DNA of 64,000 bases from Flavobacteriaceae bacterium. GTDB lineage: Bacteria; Bacteroidota; Bacteroidia; Flavobacteriales; Flavobacteriaceae. The stretch is from NCBI GenBank assembly GCA_947459635.1, contig CANHEA010000002.1:1-64000 (forward strand), in the 5' to 3' direction. Below the pieces are notes generated by a model, which saw nothing but the letters and a program-made list of their open reading frames with translations, did not search any database and was not told the origin of the DNA. Each line of letters begins with the position of its first letter. The first letter of the stretch is position 1. A program made the translations under genes and the position numbers. Positions 19,490 to 27,800 of the stretch are shown in pieces.

Positions 19490-20061
19490 TTTTTTGCTTC
19501 AAGACAATGTAAGTAATTGATAAAGTAAGATTCAGGCTCGTATACTTCGTTATTCAACTCAGATTTGAATTCTCTCTTAAAAATATAATCACTTGCGTCT
19601 GTAGAAAACTTAATTCTAATAAAAGAAACGGCAGAATTCTTCAATTCGACGTAATCCATTTTGGAAATACTAAAATAGCCCGTCAAGATTCTATTGTTCA
19701 GCCCTTTGTCGTCACGAACTAAAGTGCCGCAGCTTTCTTCATTGACAAAAGACAGCGTTACTATTTTGTTATTGGCCAGTTGCACGTATATCTTTGAACT
19801 TTTATCAAAGCATTTAATCTTGATAAAATCTGCACTTTTTTCAATCAACTGGAGATTAAATAAGGGCTTTTCATCAGCCAAAATAAAAGAAGCAAAAAGG
19901 AAAGTCGAGTTACCCGCAAAGTTTTTTTCATATAACAAATATTCTTTTGTCGTCTTGTAGCTACCCAAGGAATCAACAACATTAGTCGAAAAATCGCAAG
20001 GTTTCTGGGCATAGCCACAAAAAACAAATAAGAAAGTAATCGTGCTAAAAAAGTATTTCAT
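19486..20061 (-). CDS. Hypothetical secreted protein
   Basis: 191 residues with a signal peptide (MKYFFSTITFLFVFCGYAQ). I do not recognise a family. The remainder looks beta-rich and has no catalytic motif. It lies 7 nt downstream of the THUMP-like methyltransferase gene on the same strand, so it is probably the last gene of that operon. The C terminus ends YINYLHCLEAKN-like, and the stop codon overlaps that of the VanX-like gene. Confidence 0.75.
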   Translation of the reverse strand: MKYFFSTITFLFVFCGYAQKPCDFSTNVVDSLGSYKTTKEYLLYEKNFAGNSTFLFASFILADEKPLFNLQLIEKSADFIKIKCFDKSSKIYVQLANNKIVTLSFVNEESCGTLVRDDKGLNNRILTGYFSISKMDYVELKNSAVSFIRIKFSTDASDYIFKREFKSELNNEVYEPESYFINYLHCLEAKN

Positions 20062-20068
20062 TGTCTAT

Positions 20069-21247
20069 TTAGATTTTGCTGCAAAGTAAAACTATTTTGT
20101 TATTATTTAGGTCTGTTGTAAAAAAACAGTAGAGACTGCCGCCTTCGCGAATCTTCCATTTTTTACGAATATCCTCAACTGAGTCTGGAAAGTTTCTGGT
20201 GGTCACATTTGCTTTTTTTCCTTCTAGAGTGGCTTTCATTTCTTTCTTTTGATAGGGTAGCACTGCGTTTACCTTAAAACTACGACCAGGAAAAGGAATC
20301 AGTTTTTCTGAAGTATATAAATGGGAATTAACATGCAATTTATTAATACCAAACCGTGCACTTACTTCTGCAAAACCTCCTGACTTCATGATGGCGGCGT
20401 TGGGTTCATAAAGATAAGTTTCAGGCGGACCATAGGAAGCTAAATGATCGTTACTATTCCACTCAAAAGAGAACTGTTCTGAATCTTCCTTTTTAAGATT
20501 GATGGTGTCTATTTCGATAGTGGATAAGTAATTCCTGGAGATTTCCCACAGCACTTCTTTGACTTCATTATCAACAGCAACTACATGAACGCTTTTTACA
20601 AATTTCAATTCATTGAGACCAGCAGTAATATCTAAGATTGGCGCTGTTTTTATTAATATGTTATCTGAAAATCTAAAGTAAAAATCTAACAATTCCGGCA
20701 CATTCGGCAGACAGTCTTGCAGCATAAATACTTTGCCCTTATGGTCATTTCTTCGTGAGGGATCAATATAAATCCAATCATATTTTTGTCCGAAGTCGAT
20801 GAGGATTTGTGCGCTATCTCCGGTGAAACATTTTATATTATGAGCAAGCAATTGCTCAAAATTATGTTGTACGACGACAGATAGATCTTGATTCACTTCA
20901 CAATGTACCACTGAGTCAAATTGTTTCGAAAAATAAAAACAATCTACACCAAAGCCGCCAGTCAAGTCGATTATGGAAGAACCAGCGACTAAACTTGCTT
21001 TATAAGCTGCAGTTTTTTCAGAGGAAGTTTGCTCAATTGAGATCTTAGTTGGATAAACTATCTTGTCGGCAGAAAACCAAGTTGGTAATTTGTCTTTTGC
21101 CTTTTGCCTGCTTTCAATTTGTGATAGAATTTCGCTCCAAGCCACAGCTGGAAAAGGATTTTTCATCAACGCCAATTTCGAAATAGCAGCAGTTGAATTT
21201 ACTTTGATGAATGCTTGGATCTCAGTTTGCAGAATATCAAATTGCAA
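20069..21247 (-). CDS. SAM-dependent methyltransferase with THUMP-like domain
   Basis: A 392-residue protein. The middle is a class I methyltransferase with motif I in SIIDLTGGFGVDCFYFSKQF (about 93-112) and a DPSRR catalytic-loop-like motif in DWIYIDPSRRND (about 165). The flanking N- and C-terminal segments resemble the PG_1098 ferredoxin-fold and THUMP_like domains of Bacteroidetes, which suggests RNA as the target; this is inference. The start looks like TTG at 21247, 2 nt after the AI-2E stop, and translation may be coupled. The enzyme's exact substrate is unknown. Confidence 0.82.
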   Translation of the reverse strand: MQFDILQTEIQAFIKVNSTAAISKLALMKNPFPAVAWSEILSQIESRQKAKDKLPTWFSADKIVYPTKISIEQTSSEKTAAYKASLVAGSSIIDLTGGFGVDCFYFSKQFDSVVHCEVNQDLSVVVQHNFEQLLAHNIKCFTGDSAQILIDFGQKYDWIYIDPSRRNDHKGKVFMLQDCLPNVPELLDFYFRFSDNILIKTAPILDITAGLNELKFVKSVHVVAVDNEVKEVLWEISRNYLSTIEIDTINLKKEDSEQFSFEWNSNDHLASYGPPETYLYEPNAAIMKSGGFAEVSARFGINKLHVNSHLYTSEKLIPFPGRSFKVNAVLPYQKKEMKATLEGKKANVTTRNFPDSVEDIRKKWKIREGGSLYCFFTTDLNNNKIVLLCSKI

Positions 21248-21249
21248 GG

Positions 21250-22341
21250 CTAAATGTTTTTGGTCAACAATTGGATGACAATATTATTCGGGAAAAATTC
21301 TTTTCCGACTACTTTCAGAATGGTATAGATTGGAACTGCGATGATCATACCAACAATTCCCGATAGGAAGCCTGCAATGAGGATGACTAAGAAAATTTCT
21401 AAAGGATGTGAACTGACGCTTTTCGAAAAAATGATGGGTTGCGATATGTTGTTATCGATCAGCTGAACAATCCAAAATCCAATCATGACATAAATAGTTG
21501 TGGGAAGAATTACACTTTGAAAATCAGCGCCTAAATGACTAATCATCGTCAAAATAGCGGCCATTACTGACGCGATTAGTGGACCAAGATATGGCACGAT
21601 GTTTAAAATTGCACACAGAAAAGCAATGACAATCGCATTTTCGATTCCGAAGATGAGTAGGACAATCAGATACAGTACGAAAACAATAAAAAGTTGTATC
21701 AAAAGTCCAATGAAGTACCGAGACAATAAGTGATTGATTTTATCTAATGAATTTAAAATCTGTGTTTCATGGCTATCTGGGATGACTTTTTTAAATGCGA
21801 TGACAAACAACAATCGATCTTTTAAAAAGAAAAAGGTAATGAACAAAACCGCCACTAATCCAATCCCAAAGCTACTGATGAAATTAATAACCGCATTCAG
21901 AAAATTTGGAATAAAATCAAAGCTAATCAAAGAAGACAATTTCGTTTGGTCAAAAACAATTTTTGAATCGATGTTGTGCCCTTCAAGAAAAACAGCAATT
22001 TGTTCCAAAAGATCTTGAATGTCTTTTTCAATTTCCGCAGTGTTCAATAGCGATAGGTTCTGACCCTGATTAAGAATCAAAGGAACAAATAAGGATATCA
22101 GTCCAAAAAGTAATAAGACAAAAACTGTTATTGTTCCAATCGTAGCAAAAAGATGATTGAATTTCAGTCTTTTTTTGAAGAAGTCTAAAATGGGACTTCC
22201 AATCAATGTAGTGATTAGGGCTACGACTAGATAGACAATAACTGTTTGAATTTCGTACAAGAGATATAGTAATGCACCAACTCCAACCAAAATTCCCACC
22301 GCCTTAACTATTCCTAATGCTATATTTCTAGAAGTTACCAT
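21250..22341 (-). CDS. AI-2E family transporter (PerM-like)
   Basis: A 363-residue polytopic membrane protein. It shows hydrophobic segments near 13-45, 65-90, 150-172, 210-240 and 245-345, with the family pattern PYLGPLIASVMAAILTMI and the C-terminal IAGFLSGIVGMIIAVPIYTI. The family name comes from proposed autoinducer-2 export, but members also transport ions, so no substrate can be given. It is the first gene of a tight operon with the THUMP-like methyltransferase and the small secreted protein. Confidence 0.88.
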   Translation of the reverse strand: MVTSRNIALGIVKAVGILVGVGALLYLLYEIQTVIVYLVVALITTLIGSPILDFFKKRLKFNHLFATIGTITVFVLLLFGLISLFVPLILNQGQNLSLLNTAEIEKDIQDLLEQIAVFLEGHNIDSKIVFDQTKLSSLISFDFIPNFLNAVINFISSFGIGLVAVLFITFFFLKDRLLFVIAFKKVIPDSHETQILNSLDKINHLLSRYFIGLLIQLFIVFVLYLIVLLIFGIENAIVIAFLCAILNIVPYLGPLIASVMAAILTMISHLGADFQSVILPTTIYVMIGFWIVQLIDNNISQPIIFSKSVSSHPLEIFLVILIAGFLSGIVGMIIAVPIYTILKVVGKEFFPNNIVIQLLTKNI

Positions 22342-22369
22342 GTTTTTTTTATCTAGGTATAAAGATAAA

Positions 22370-22400
22370 AAAAAACTCGTCTTTAAAACGAGTTCTTTTA
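22370..22400 (-). terminator. Terminator of the M43 protease gene
   Basis: AACTCGT / ACGAGTT around CTTTAAA, with A and T runs either side, 16 nt past the stop on the minus strand. Confidence 0.75.
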
Positions 22401-22415
22401 TCTATGTGTTAAAAT

Positions 22416-23363
22416 CTAAATTCCGAAGCCAGCCCTTGCTCCACCACTAATAAAGATTGCGGCCATTCTGCTTTTTTGTCCATTTGAAAACATATACATT
22501 GCACGGTCATCGGTATAATCCATATAGTTCATTGTCATTTCTACCGGTGTTCCAGTACAAGTGCTATAATGAGGGAAAGTAGGAGCACCGTAATTCGCGG
22601 TATTGTGCGTAGGCGTATCCGAAACTAAATCACTACCGCAAGTGGCATCACCCCATATGTGACGTAAATTCATCCAATGACCAATTTCGTGTGTGGCAGT
22701 TCTGCCCAAATTATAGGGATAGTTTGCCGTACCAGATAAACCAAAATATCGCGAATCAATCACCACACCGTCGGTTGTAGAAGATCCACCAGGAAACTGA
22801 GCATATCCTAAAATCCCCTGTCCAATGGTACATACCCAAAGATTAAGATTGGTTGACGGTGAAGTAGGTGCAATGCCACCTTTTACCGTTTTCTTCATAG
22901 CGTCGTTTGTACCCCAAGAAGTTTTCGTAGTTGATTTACGAACTACTGATACTAACTCAAATGATATTCCAACATTCGCAGCAACTCCCGAGAATAAAGA
23001 GGGAACATTAGCAAAGTCTGAGTTAGTTGCATTAAAATCTCTATTCAATACATCAATTTGTGATTGTATTTGGGTTGCTGATATGTTTTCCGCTGTCGTC
23101 TTATATAAGACATTCACAACAACAGGAATCACAACTTTTCCATTCACTAATCGACCTTGTGAGACCGCTTGTTCCGTAAAAGATTCAATTTGATTTCTTC
23201 GTAATGCAAAACCTGGATCTGCTTTTAACTGGGCTTCATACACTTCCTGCGTGGCACAAAGTCTTTTTGCTGCAGGTGCACTTGCTGTCGTTGCATTATC
23301 ATCCTCGTTTTGACAGGAGAACAGTAAAAGAACAGCCGAACCTAATACTAATATTTTTTTCAT
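22416..23363 (-). CDS. M43-family zinc metalloprotease, lipoprotein
   Basis: A 315-residue metzincin of the pappalysin/cytophagalysin family (M43B). The lipoprotein signal has Cys17 (LLFSCQNEDD). The extended zinc site is HEIGHWMNLRH (H225, E226, H229, H235), and the Met-turn follows at about 276-281 in MTMNYMDY. There is no T9SS sorting domain, so the protein is probably anchored in the outer membrane as a lipoprotein rather than released. It stands alone, with 139 nt before the DUF4159 gene upstream. Confidence 0.92.
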   Translation of the reverse strand: MKKILVLGSAVLLLFSCQNEDDNATTASAPAAKRLCATQEVYEAQLKADPGFALRRNQIESFTEQAVSQGRLVNGKVVIPVVVNVLYKTTAENISATQIQSQIDVLNRDFNATNSDFANVPSLFSGVAANVGISFELVSVVRKSTTKTSWGTNDAMKKTVKGGIAPTSPSTNLNLWVCTIGQGILGYAQFPGGSSTTDGVVIDSRYFGLSGTANYPYNLGRTATHEIGHWMNLRHIWGDATCGSDLVSDTPTHNTANYGAPTFPHYSTCTGTPVEMTMNYMDYTDDRAMYMFSNGQKSRMAAIFISGGARAGFGI

Positions 23364-23502
23364 CTTAGCTTAATTAATAGTTTAATAATTATTCAAAGTT
23401 GAAACAAAATTAATCATTAATAACTAAAACTACCTGTGATTTATTAACAAATGTATTAAGAAAGATATAAATTGATGCAATAACCTCAGATTACTGATTG
23501 CT

Positions 23503-24141
23503 CTAATTATTGAAAATATAATTTAGAATGTTAGCACCCATTTTTAGTGCTTTTAGACGAACTTCAGCGGGATCATTATGTACTTCTGAATCTTCCCAAC
23601 CATCTCCTAAGTCTGTTTCAAAAGTGTACAAAAGTACCAAACGCGAATCAACAAAAATTCCAAAAGCTTGAGGTCTTTTGCCGTCATGTTCGTGAATTTT
23701 AGGAACCCCACTAGGAAAAGAATAAGGCTTTTGAAAAATAGGGTGATTGGCTGGAATTTCAACAAGGTCATTATTCGGCATGAGTTTCTTAATTTCTTTT
23801 CGAATAAATTCATCCATTCCGTAGTTATCATCAATATGTAAAAAACCACCGGATGTTAGGTATTTTCTTAGGTTTAATTGATCAGTATCACTAAACACCA
23901 CATTTCCATGTCCGGTCATATGAACAAAAGGATAGGAAAAAAGATCCGGACTACTGGGTTCTACAAGTCCAGGTTTTGTCTTGATTCTAGTCCCAATGTT
24001 TTGATTGCAAAATTTTATCAAATTGGGTAATGAGGTTGGATTAGCGTACCAATCTCCACCGCCACTATATTTTAGCAATGCAATTTCCTGTGCTGAGCAG
24101 AGGTTCAAAAACAAAAGAAAAATAAATACAAGTTTCTTCAT
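23503..24141 (-). CDS. DUF4159 domain protein, exported
   Basis: A 212-residue protein with a signal peptide (MKKLVFIFLLFLNLCSAQ) followed by a single DUF4159 domain. The visible family patterns are YSGGGDWYANPTSL, FVHMTGHGNVVF and GGFLHIDDNYGMDEFIR. The domain has a glutamine-amidotransferase-like fold but its biochemical role is not known to me. It lies 7 nt downstream of the T9SS gene and is the last gene of the tsaD-rsmE-T9SS-DUF4159 operon. Confidence 0.88.
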   Translation of the reverse strand: MKKLVFIFLLFLNLCSAQEIALLKYSGGGDWYANPTSLPNLIKFCNQNIGTRIKTKPGLVEPSSPDLFSYPFVHMTGHGNVVFSDTDQLNLRKYLTSGGFLHIDDNYGMDEFIRKEIKKLMPNNDLVEIPANHPIFQKPYSFPSGVPKIHEHDGKRPQAFGIFVDSRLVLLYTFETDLGDGWEDSEVHNDPAEVRLKALKMGANILNYIFNN

Positions 24142-24148
24142 AAGTCAA

Positions 24149-25921
24149 TTACTCTTTAACTATCTTGATTGTTTTGATTCCGTTAGCCGCGTTTATTCTT
24201 AAAAAATACAAACCATTTGGCCATTGTGAAATCATCAATTTGGTTTCTTTCTCGTTTGGATTGACAGCGAATATTTCTTGCCCAATAGCATTTGAAATTT
24301 GAATGGATTGAATTACATTTTGGCACGAAATACTGACCGATTCGTTCGCTGGATTTGGAAAAACATGAAAAGAACTATCCGAAAAATCTACAGCATTCAA
24401 AACCAGATGTACTGTTACCGCGAATCGATTAGAATTGATATTTCTACTTTCACAACCGTTTCTTGTATCTGTTGCATAGTATGTCGTATTATCTTCTAAT
24501 AACGTAGAAGGTGCTAGCATATTTCCTCCAGTATCTGCGTCATACCACGATATGTTTTCTCCTATGATTACAAGATCTGCTATTGTCTGGCCAGCAGTAA
24601 AGTTCTGTAAACTATCACCAGTTGGTGGAGCTGTTGGTGGAACGACTAACAATTGGAATGATTTAATGTAGCGACAACCTGTTTGCACATTTTCTTGAAT
24701 TGCAACATAAATCGTCTTGTTCTCCGTAAAGGGATAAGCAGATATGTCAACAATATTATTTAACGTGCCGTTCACTGCGTCCGTATAATTTTCATAATAG
24801 GTAACAGTAAAGTCTGATGGATTTAGCGTTCCTGATAAAATGATATTTGTGTTAGGGCTCATATCAGCAACATATACAAAAGGAGCTTGCGTACAATAGA
24901 AAAAATCTTGAGGCTCGATAAGGCCGGGGTTGGGAACTATTAGTTCATTAACGGTATTCGATTCTAGTATAGTAGCAGTACTCCCGCAAGTTAAGAACGA
25001 TGCTTTCACTTTATAGGAATCATTTGAAGAAGGGCACGCTGTATAAGTATTATTTACCGCACCTAAGATTGCAACGTCGTTATCATACCATTGCAACACT
25101 GCAGGCAATTCATTGCCATTGGGTGAAATTCTCCAAGCTTCATTCGAAGTCGACCAAGTTCCAGAATTTCTGCCAGGTGGTGTATAAGCAATGGTTCCAT
25201 CTTGATTCTGAATTCCGACTAGACCTAATCCGCCATTCCAAACAGAACATGCAGACCTGTTTTTGATATTAATATCTATAATGTTTGTAGTTTCGTGAAG
25301 CACAATCTGAGAAGATTGCAATCCTACCGAACTATTGCATTGAAATTGTGGTAATTCATTAAAATTGATGACAAAAACCCTGTTGGGAGCCACATTTACA
25401 CCAGTGTCGAGAACGTAATAATTTACATTTTGAACAGCAGGATTGTTTACTGGAGGCGCTTGAATATTCGTGTCTTGGTAAACGCCATAAATAGCATTTC
25501 GAATCGGGAAAGTTGTATTTGGAATGGTTTGAGAAAAACTCCAAGGACAAAATCCAAAGACTGCGTTATTCACGACATCAAAAGTTACTACGCCATTTGT
25601 TCCAACTAGGATTGTGTTGTAACAATTTTCAAAAAAATTAAAAGAAAAGGGTAAAGAGAATGCCGTACCCCAATAATCATCGCCGGTTGGTGGTATGATC
25701 GCACCACCAGTAAATGGAAACGAAGGATTGTAAGAAATACTGCTAACGGCGTATGAAGATGTAGACCTCAAGGTTGGTACATTTGCCACAAGTTCAGTAC
25801 AGCCGCCATTGGAACAAATAAGAGATGGACTTTCAATAGTCACATTGGCTAATGGTGCATTTTGAGCTGATGTGCACAAGCTGAAAGCCAATAGATGAAT
25901 TAAAAAAAAATAACCTTTCAT
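24149..25921 (-). CDS. Secreted protein with type IX sorting domain
   Basis: A 590-residue extracellular protein: signal peptide about 1-19, then a beta-rich domain (FSLPFSFNFFENCYNTILVGTNGVV, about 95-120) that recalls nidogen-like or adhesin domains, Ig-like regions with repeated cysteines, and a type A sorting domain at the end (FHVFPNPANESVSISC ... NGLYFLRINAANGIKTIKIVKE). No enzymatic motif is seen. It is sandwiched between rsmE (14 nt) and the DUF4159 gene (7 nt), an odd place for a surface protein. An adhesin or extracellular-matrix role is only a guess. Confidence 0.88.
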   Translation of the reverse strand: MKGYFFLIHLLAFSLCTSAQNAPLANVTIESPSLICSNGGCTELVANVPTLRSTSSYAVSSISYNPSFPFTGGAIIPPTGDDYWGTAFSLPFSFNFFENCYNTILVGTNGVVTFDVVNNAVFGFCPWSFSQTIPNTTFPIRNAIYGVYQDTNIQAPPVNNPAVQNVNYYVLDTGVNVAPNRVFVINFNELPQFQCNSSVGLQSSQIVLHETTNIIDINIKNRSACSVWNGGLGLVGIQNQDGTIAYTPPGRNSGTWSTSNEAWRISPNGNELPAVLQWYDNDVAILGAVNNTYTACPSSNDSYKVKASFLTCGSTATILESNTVNELIVPNPGLIEPQDFFYCTQAPFVYVADMSPNTNIILSGTLNPSDFTVTYYENYTDAVNGTLNNIVDISAYPFTENKTIYVAIQENVQTGCRYIKSFQLLVVPPTAPPTGDSLQNFTAGQTIADLVIIGENISWYDADTGGNMLAPSTLLEDNTTYYATDTRNGCESRNINSNRFAVTVHLVLNAVDFSDSSFHVFPNPANESVSISCQNVIQSIQISNAIGQEIFAVNPNEKETKLMISQWPNGLYFLRINAANGIKTIKIVKE

Positions 25922-25935
25922 ATTTTCTCAATTAT

Positions 25936-26643
25936 TTAGATTTCATTTATAAAAACCACACTATGACAGGCCACAATTGCTGCGGTTTCTGTTCTTAGTC
26001 TGGTATGACCCAAAGATACTGGAATAAATTGGCTATCTAAAGCCAATTGAATTTCTTTCACACTAAAATCACCTTCAGGTCCAATCAAAATCGTGGAATT
26101 GGTTTTGGGCAGCAATACTTCTTTAAGTAGCGTTTTCTCAGTCTCTTCGCAATGCGCAATAAACAATTGTCCGGAAAATTCTTGTTTTAAAAAATCTTTG
26201 AAAATGATGGGTTCATTCAATTTCGGTAAGTAATACTGATTGGATTGCTTCATTGCTGCCACAATGATTTTTTCAAAACGTTCGTTCTTAATAAATTTAC
26301 GTTCGGAATGTTCACAGATGATAGGTGTAATTTCGGATACACCAATTTCGGTTGCTTTTTCTAAAAACCATTCAAATCGATCATTCATTTTAGTCGGAGC
26401 AACTGCTAAATGCAGATGAAAGGGAAGCCTCTTTGACTTTTCAAAACTTACTATTGCAACCGTGCATTTTGATTCGATTGCTAAGATAATTTTTGTTGTA
26501 AATAAAAAACCTAAACCATTAGTAACAAATAGTATATCTCCATCTTTTTTCCGAAGTACTTTAACAATATGTTTGCTTTCTTCCTTATCAAAAGTAAAGT
26601 CAATGGTGTGTTCAGAAATGGATGAATTGTAAAATAATTGCAT
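25936..26643 (-). CDS. rsmE: 16S rRNA (uracil1498-N3)-methyltransferase RsmE
   Basis: SPOUT-fold enzyme of 235 residues that methylates U1498 of 16S rRNA. An N-terminal PUA-like domain (about 1-70, with SKHIVKVLRKKDGD) precedes the knotted SPOUT domain, whose cofactor loop reads TILIGPEGDFSVKEI and whose C-terminal knot is SLGHTRLRTETAAIVA. It starts 2 nt after the tsaD stop on the same strand, so the two are translationally coupled. Confidence 0.95.
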   Translation of the reverse strand: MQLFYNSSISEHTIDFTFDKEESKHIVKVLRKKDGDILFVTNGLGFLFTTKIILAIESKCTVAIVSFEKSKRLPFHLHLAVAPTKMNDRFEWFLEKATEIGVSEITPIICEHSERKFIKNERFEKIIVAAMKQSNQYYLPKLNEPIIFKDFLKQEFSGQLFIAHCEETEKTLLKEVLLPKTNSTILIGPEGDFSVKEIQLALDSQFIPVSLGHTRLRTETAAIVACHSVVFINEI

Positions 26644-26645
26644 AT

Positions 26646-27668
26646 TTAAAATGAGATTCTAGCTTTAGAAACTACTGTACTAGTTTCAAAATTATCAGTC
26701 AAAAACTTTTGGTAACCAACGATTCCAATCATAGCGGCGTTGTCAGTCGTGTATTCAAATTTAGGAATAAAGGTTTTCCAACCGAATTGCTGCTCCGCCG
26801 CCTTCAATGTATTACGGATTCCAGAGTTAGCCGAAACGCCACCTCCAATGGCAACCTGATTTATTCCCGTTTCCTTTACCGCTAACTTTAGTTTTTCCAT
26901 CAATATTTCAATAATGGTATGTTGAATCGATGCACAAATATCATCTATATTTTCAGCAATAAAATCAGGGTTTTCCGCAGTCTTCTTTTGAATAAAATAT
27001 AAAATCGCAGTTTTTAACCCCGAAAAACTAAAATCTAGATGAGGCACTTTTGGTTTTGTGAAAGAAAATGCCAACGGATTCCCATTTTGAGCGTGCTTAT
27101 CTACTAAAGGTCCGCCAGGATAGGGCAGACCCAAAATTTTCGCACTCTTATCAAAAGCTTCGCCTACGGCATCATCTGTCGTTTCTCCAATGATTTCCAT
27201 ATCAAAAAAATCGTTCACTTTCACTATTTGCGTATGACCACCCGAAATAGTTAATGCTAAAAAGGGAAATGTAGGTTTATCAAATCCAGTTTCGTCAATA
27301 AAATGCGCCAAGATATGCGCTTGCATGTGATTGACAGCAATTAGTGGAATTCCCAAGCCGATGGCCATTGATTTGGCAAATGAACTTCCTACTAGTAAAG
27401 ACCCCATCAATCCAGGTCCTTGTGTAAAAGCAATCGCGCTAAGTTGTTCTTTGTGAATCCCAGCTTTTTTTAAAGCGACATCAATTACCGGAACAATATT
27501 GAGTTGATGGGCACGTGAAGCCAATTCAGGTACCACGCCACCAAATTCATTATGAATTAACTGATTAGCAACAACATTAGACAGTACTTTGTCGTTTTGA
27601 AGTACAGCTGCAGCAGTGTCGTCACAAGAACTTTCAATTGCTAAAATAAAAACTGGTTTATCTGGCAT
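26646..27668 (-). CDS. tsaD: tRNA N6-threonylcarbamoyladenosine transferase TsaD
   Basis: Kae1/TsaD ATPase that transfers threonylcarbamoyl to A37 of ANN-decoding tRNAs together with TsaB and TsaE. From the ATG at 27668 it has 340 residues (a TTG four codons upstream is less likely). Hallmarks are the N-terminal AIESSCDDTAAAV, the iron-binding HMQAH motif with its two histidines, LTISGGHTQIV and the ATP-site GGVSANSGIR. It heads the minus-strand operon with rsmE and is divergent from tamB. The promoter is at 27709-27739. Confidence 0.96.
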   Translation of the reverse strand: MPDKPVFILAIESSCDDTAAAVLQNDKVLSNVVANQLIHNEFGGVVPELASRAHQLNIVPVIDVALKKAGIHKEQLSAIAFTQGPGLMGSLLVGSSFAKSMAIGLGIPLIAVNHMQAHILAHFIDETGFDKPTFPFLALTISGGHTQIVKVNDFFDMEIIGETTDDAVGEAFDKSAKILGLPYPGGPLVDKHAQNGNPLAFSFTKPKVPHLDFSFSGLKTAILYFIQKKTAENPDFIAENIDDICASIQHTIIEILMEKLKLAVKETGINQVAIGGGVSANSGIRNTLKAAEQQFGWKTFIPKFEYTTDNAAMIGIVGYQKFLTDNFETSTVVSKARISF

Positions 27669-27708
27669 AAATACTTGCAATTTTTAAATAATATTTGATC
27701 AAATCCTA

Positions 27709-27739
27709 TCAAAATATTCTATTTTTACAGCGACGCCAA
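27709..27739 (-). promoter_or_regulatory. Predicted tsaD operon promoter
   Basis: On the minus strand TTG (27737-27739), a 20-nt spacer, then TATTTTGA (27709-27716), close to TAnnTTTG. The leader to the ATG at 27668 is about 35 nt. Confidence 0.55.
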
Positions 27740-27800
27740 AATTAGCCTTTTTTTATCAATGGCAATTGATTCTCATTGGTAAATAGTAAATTAAATCTTA

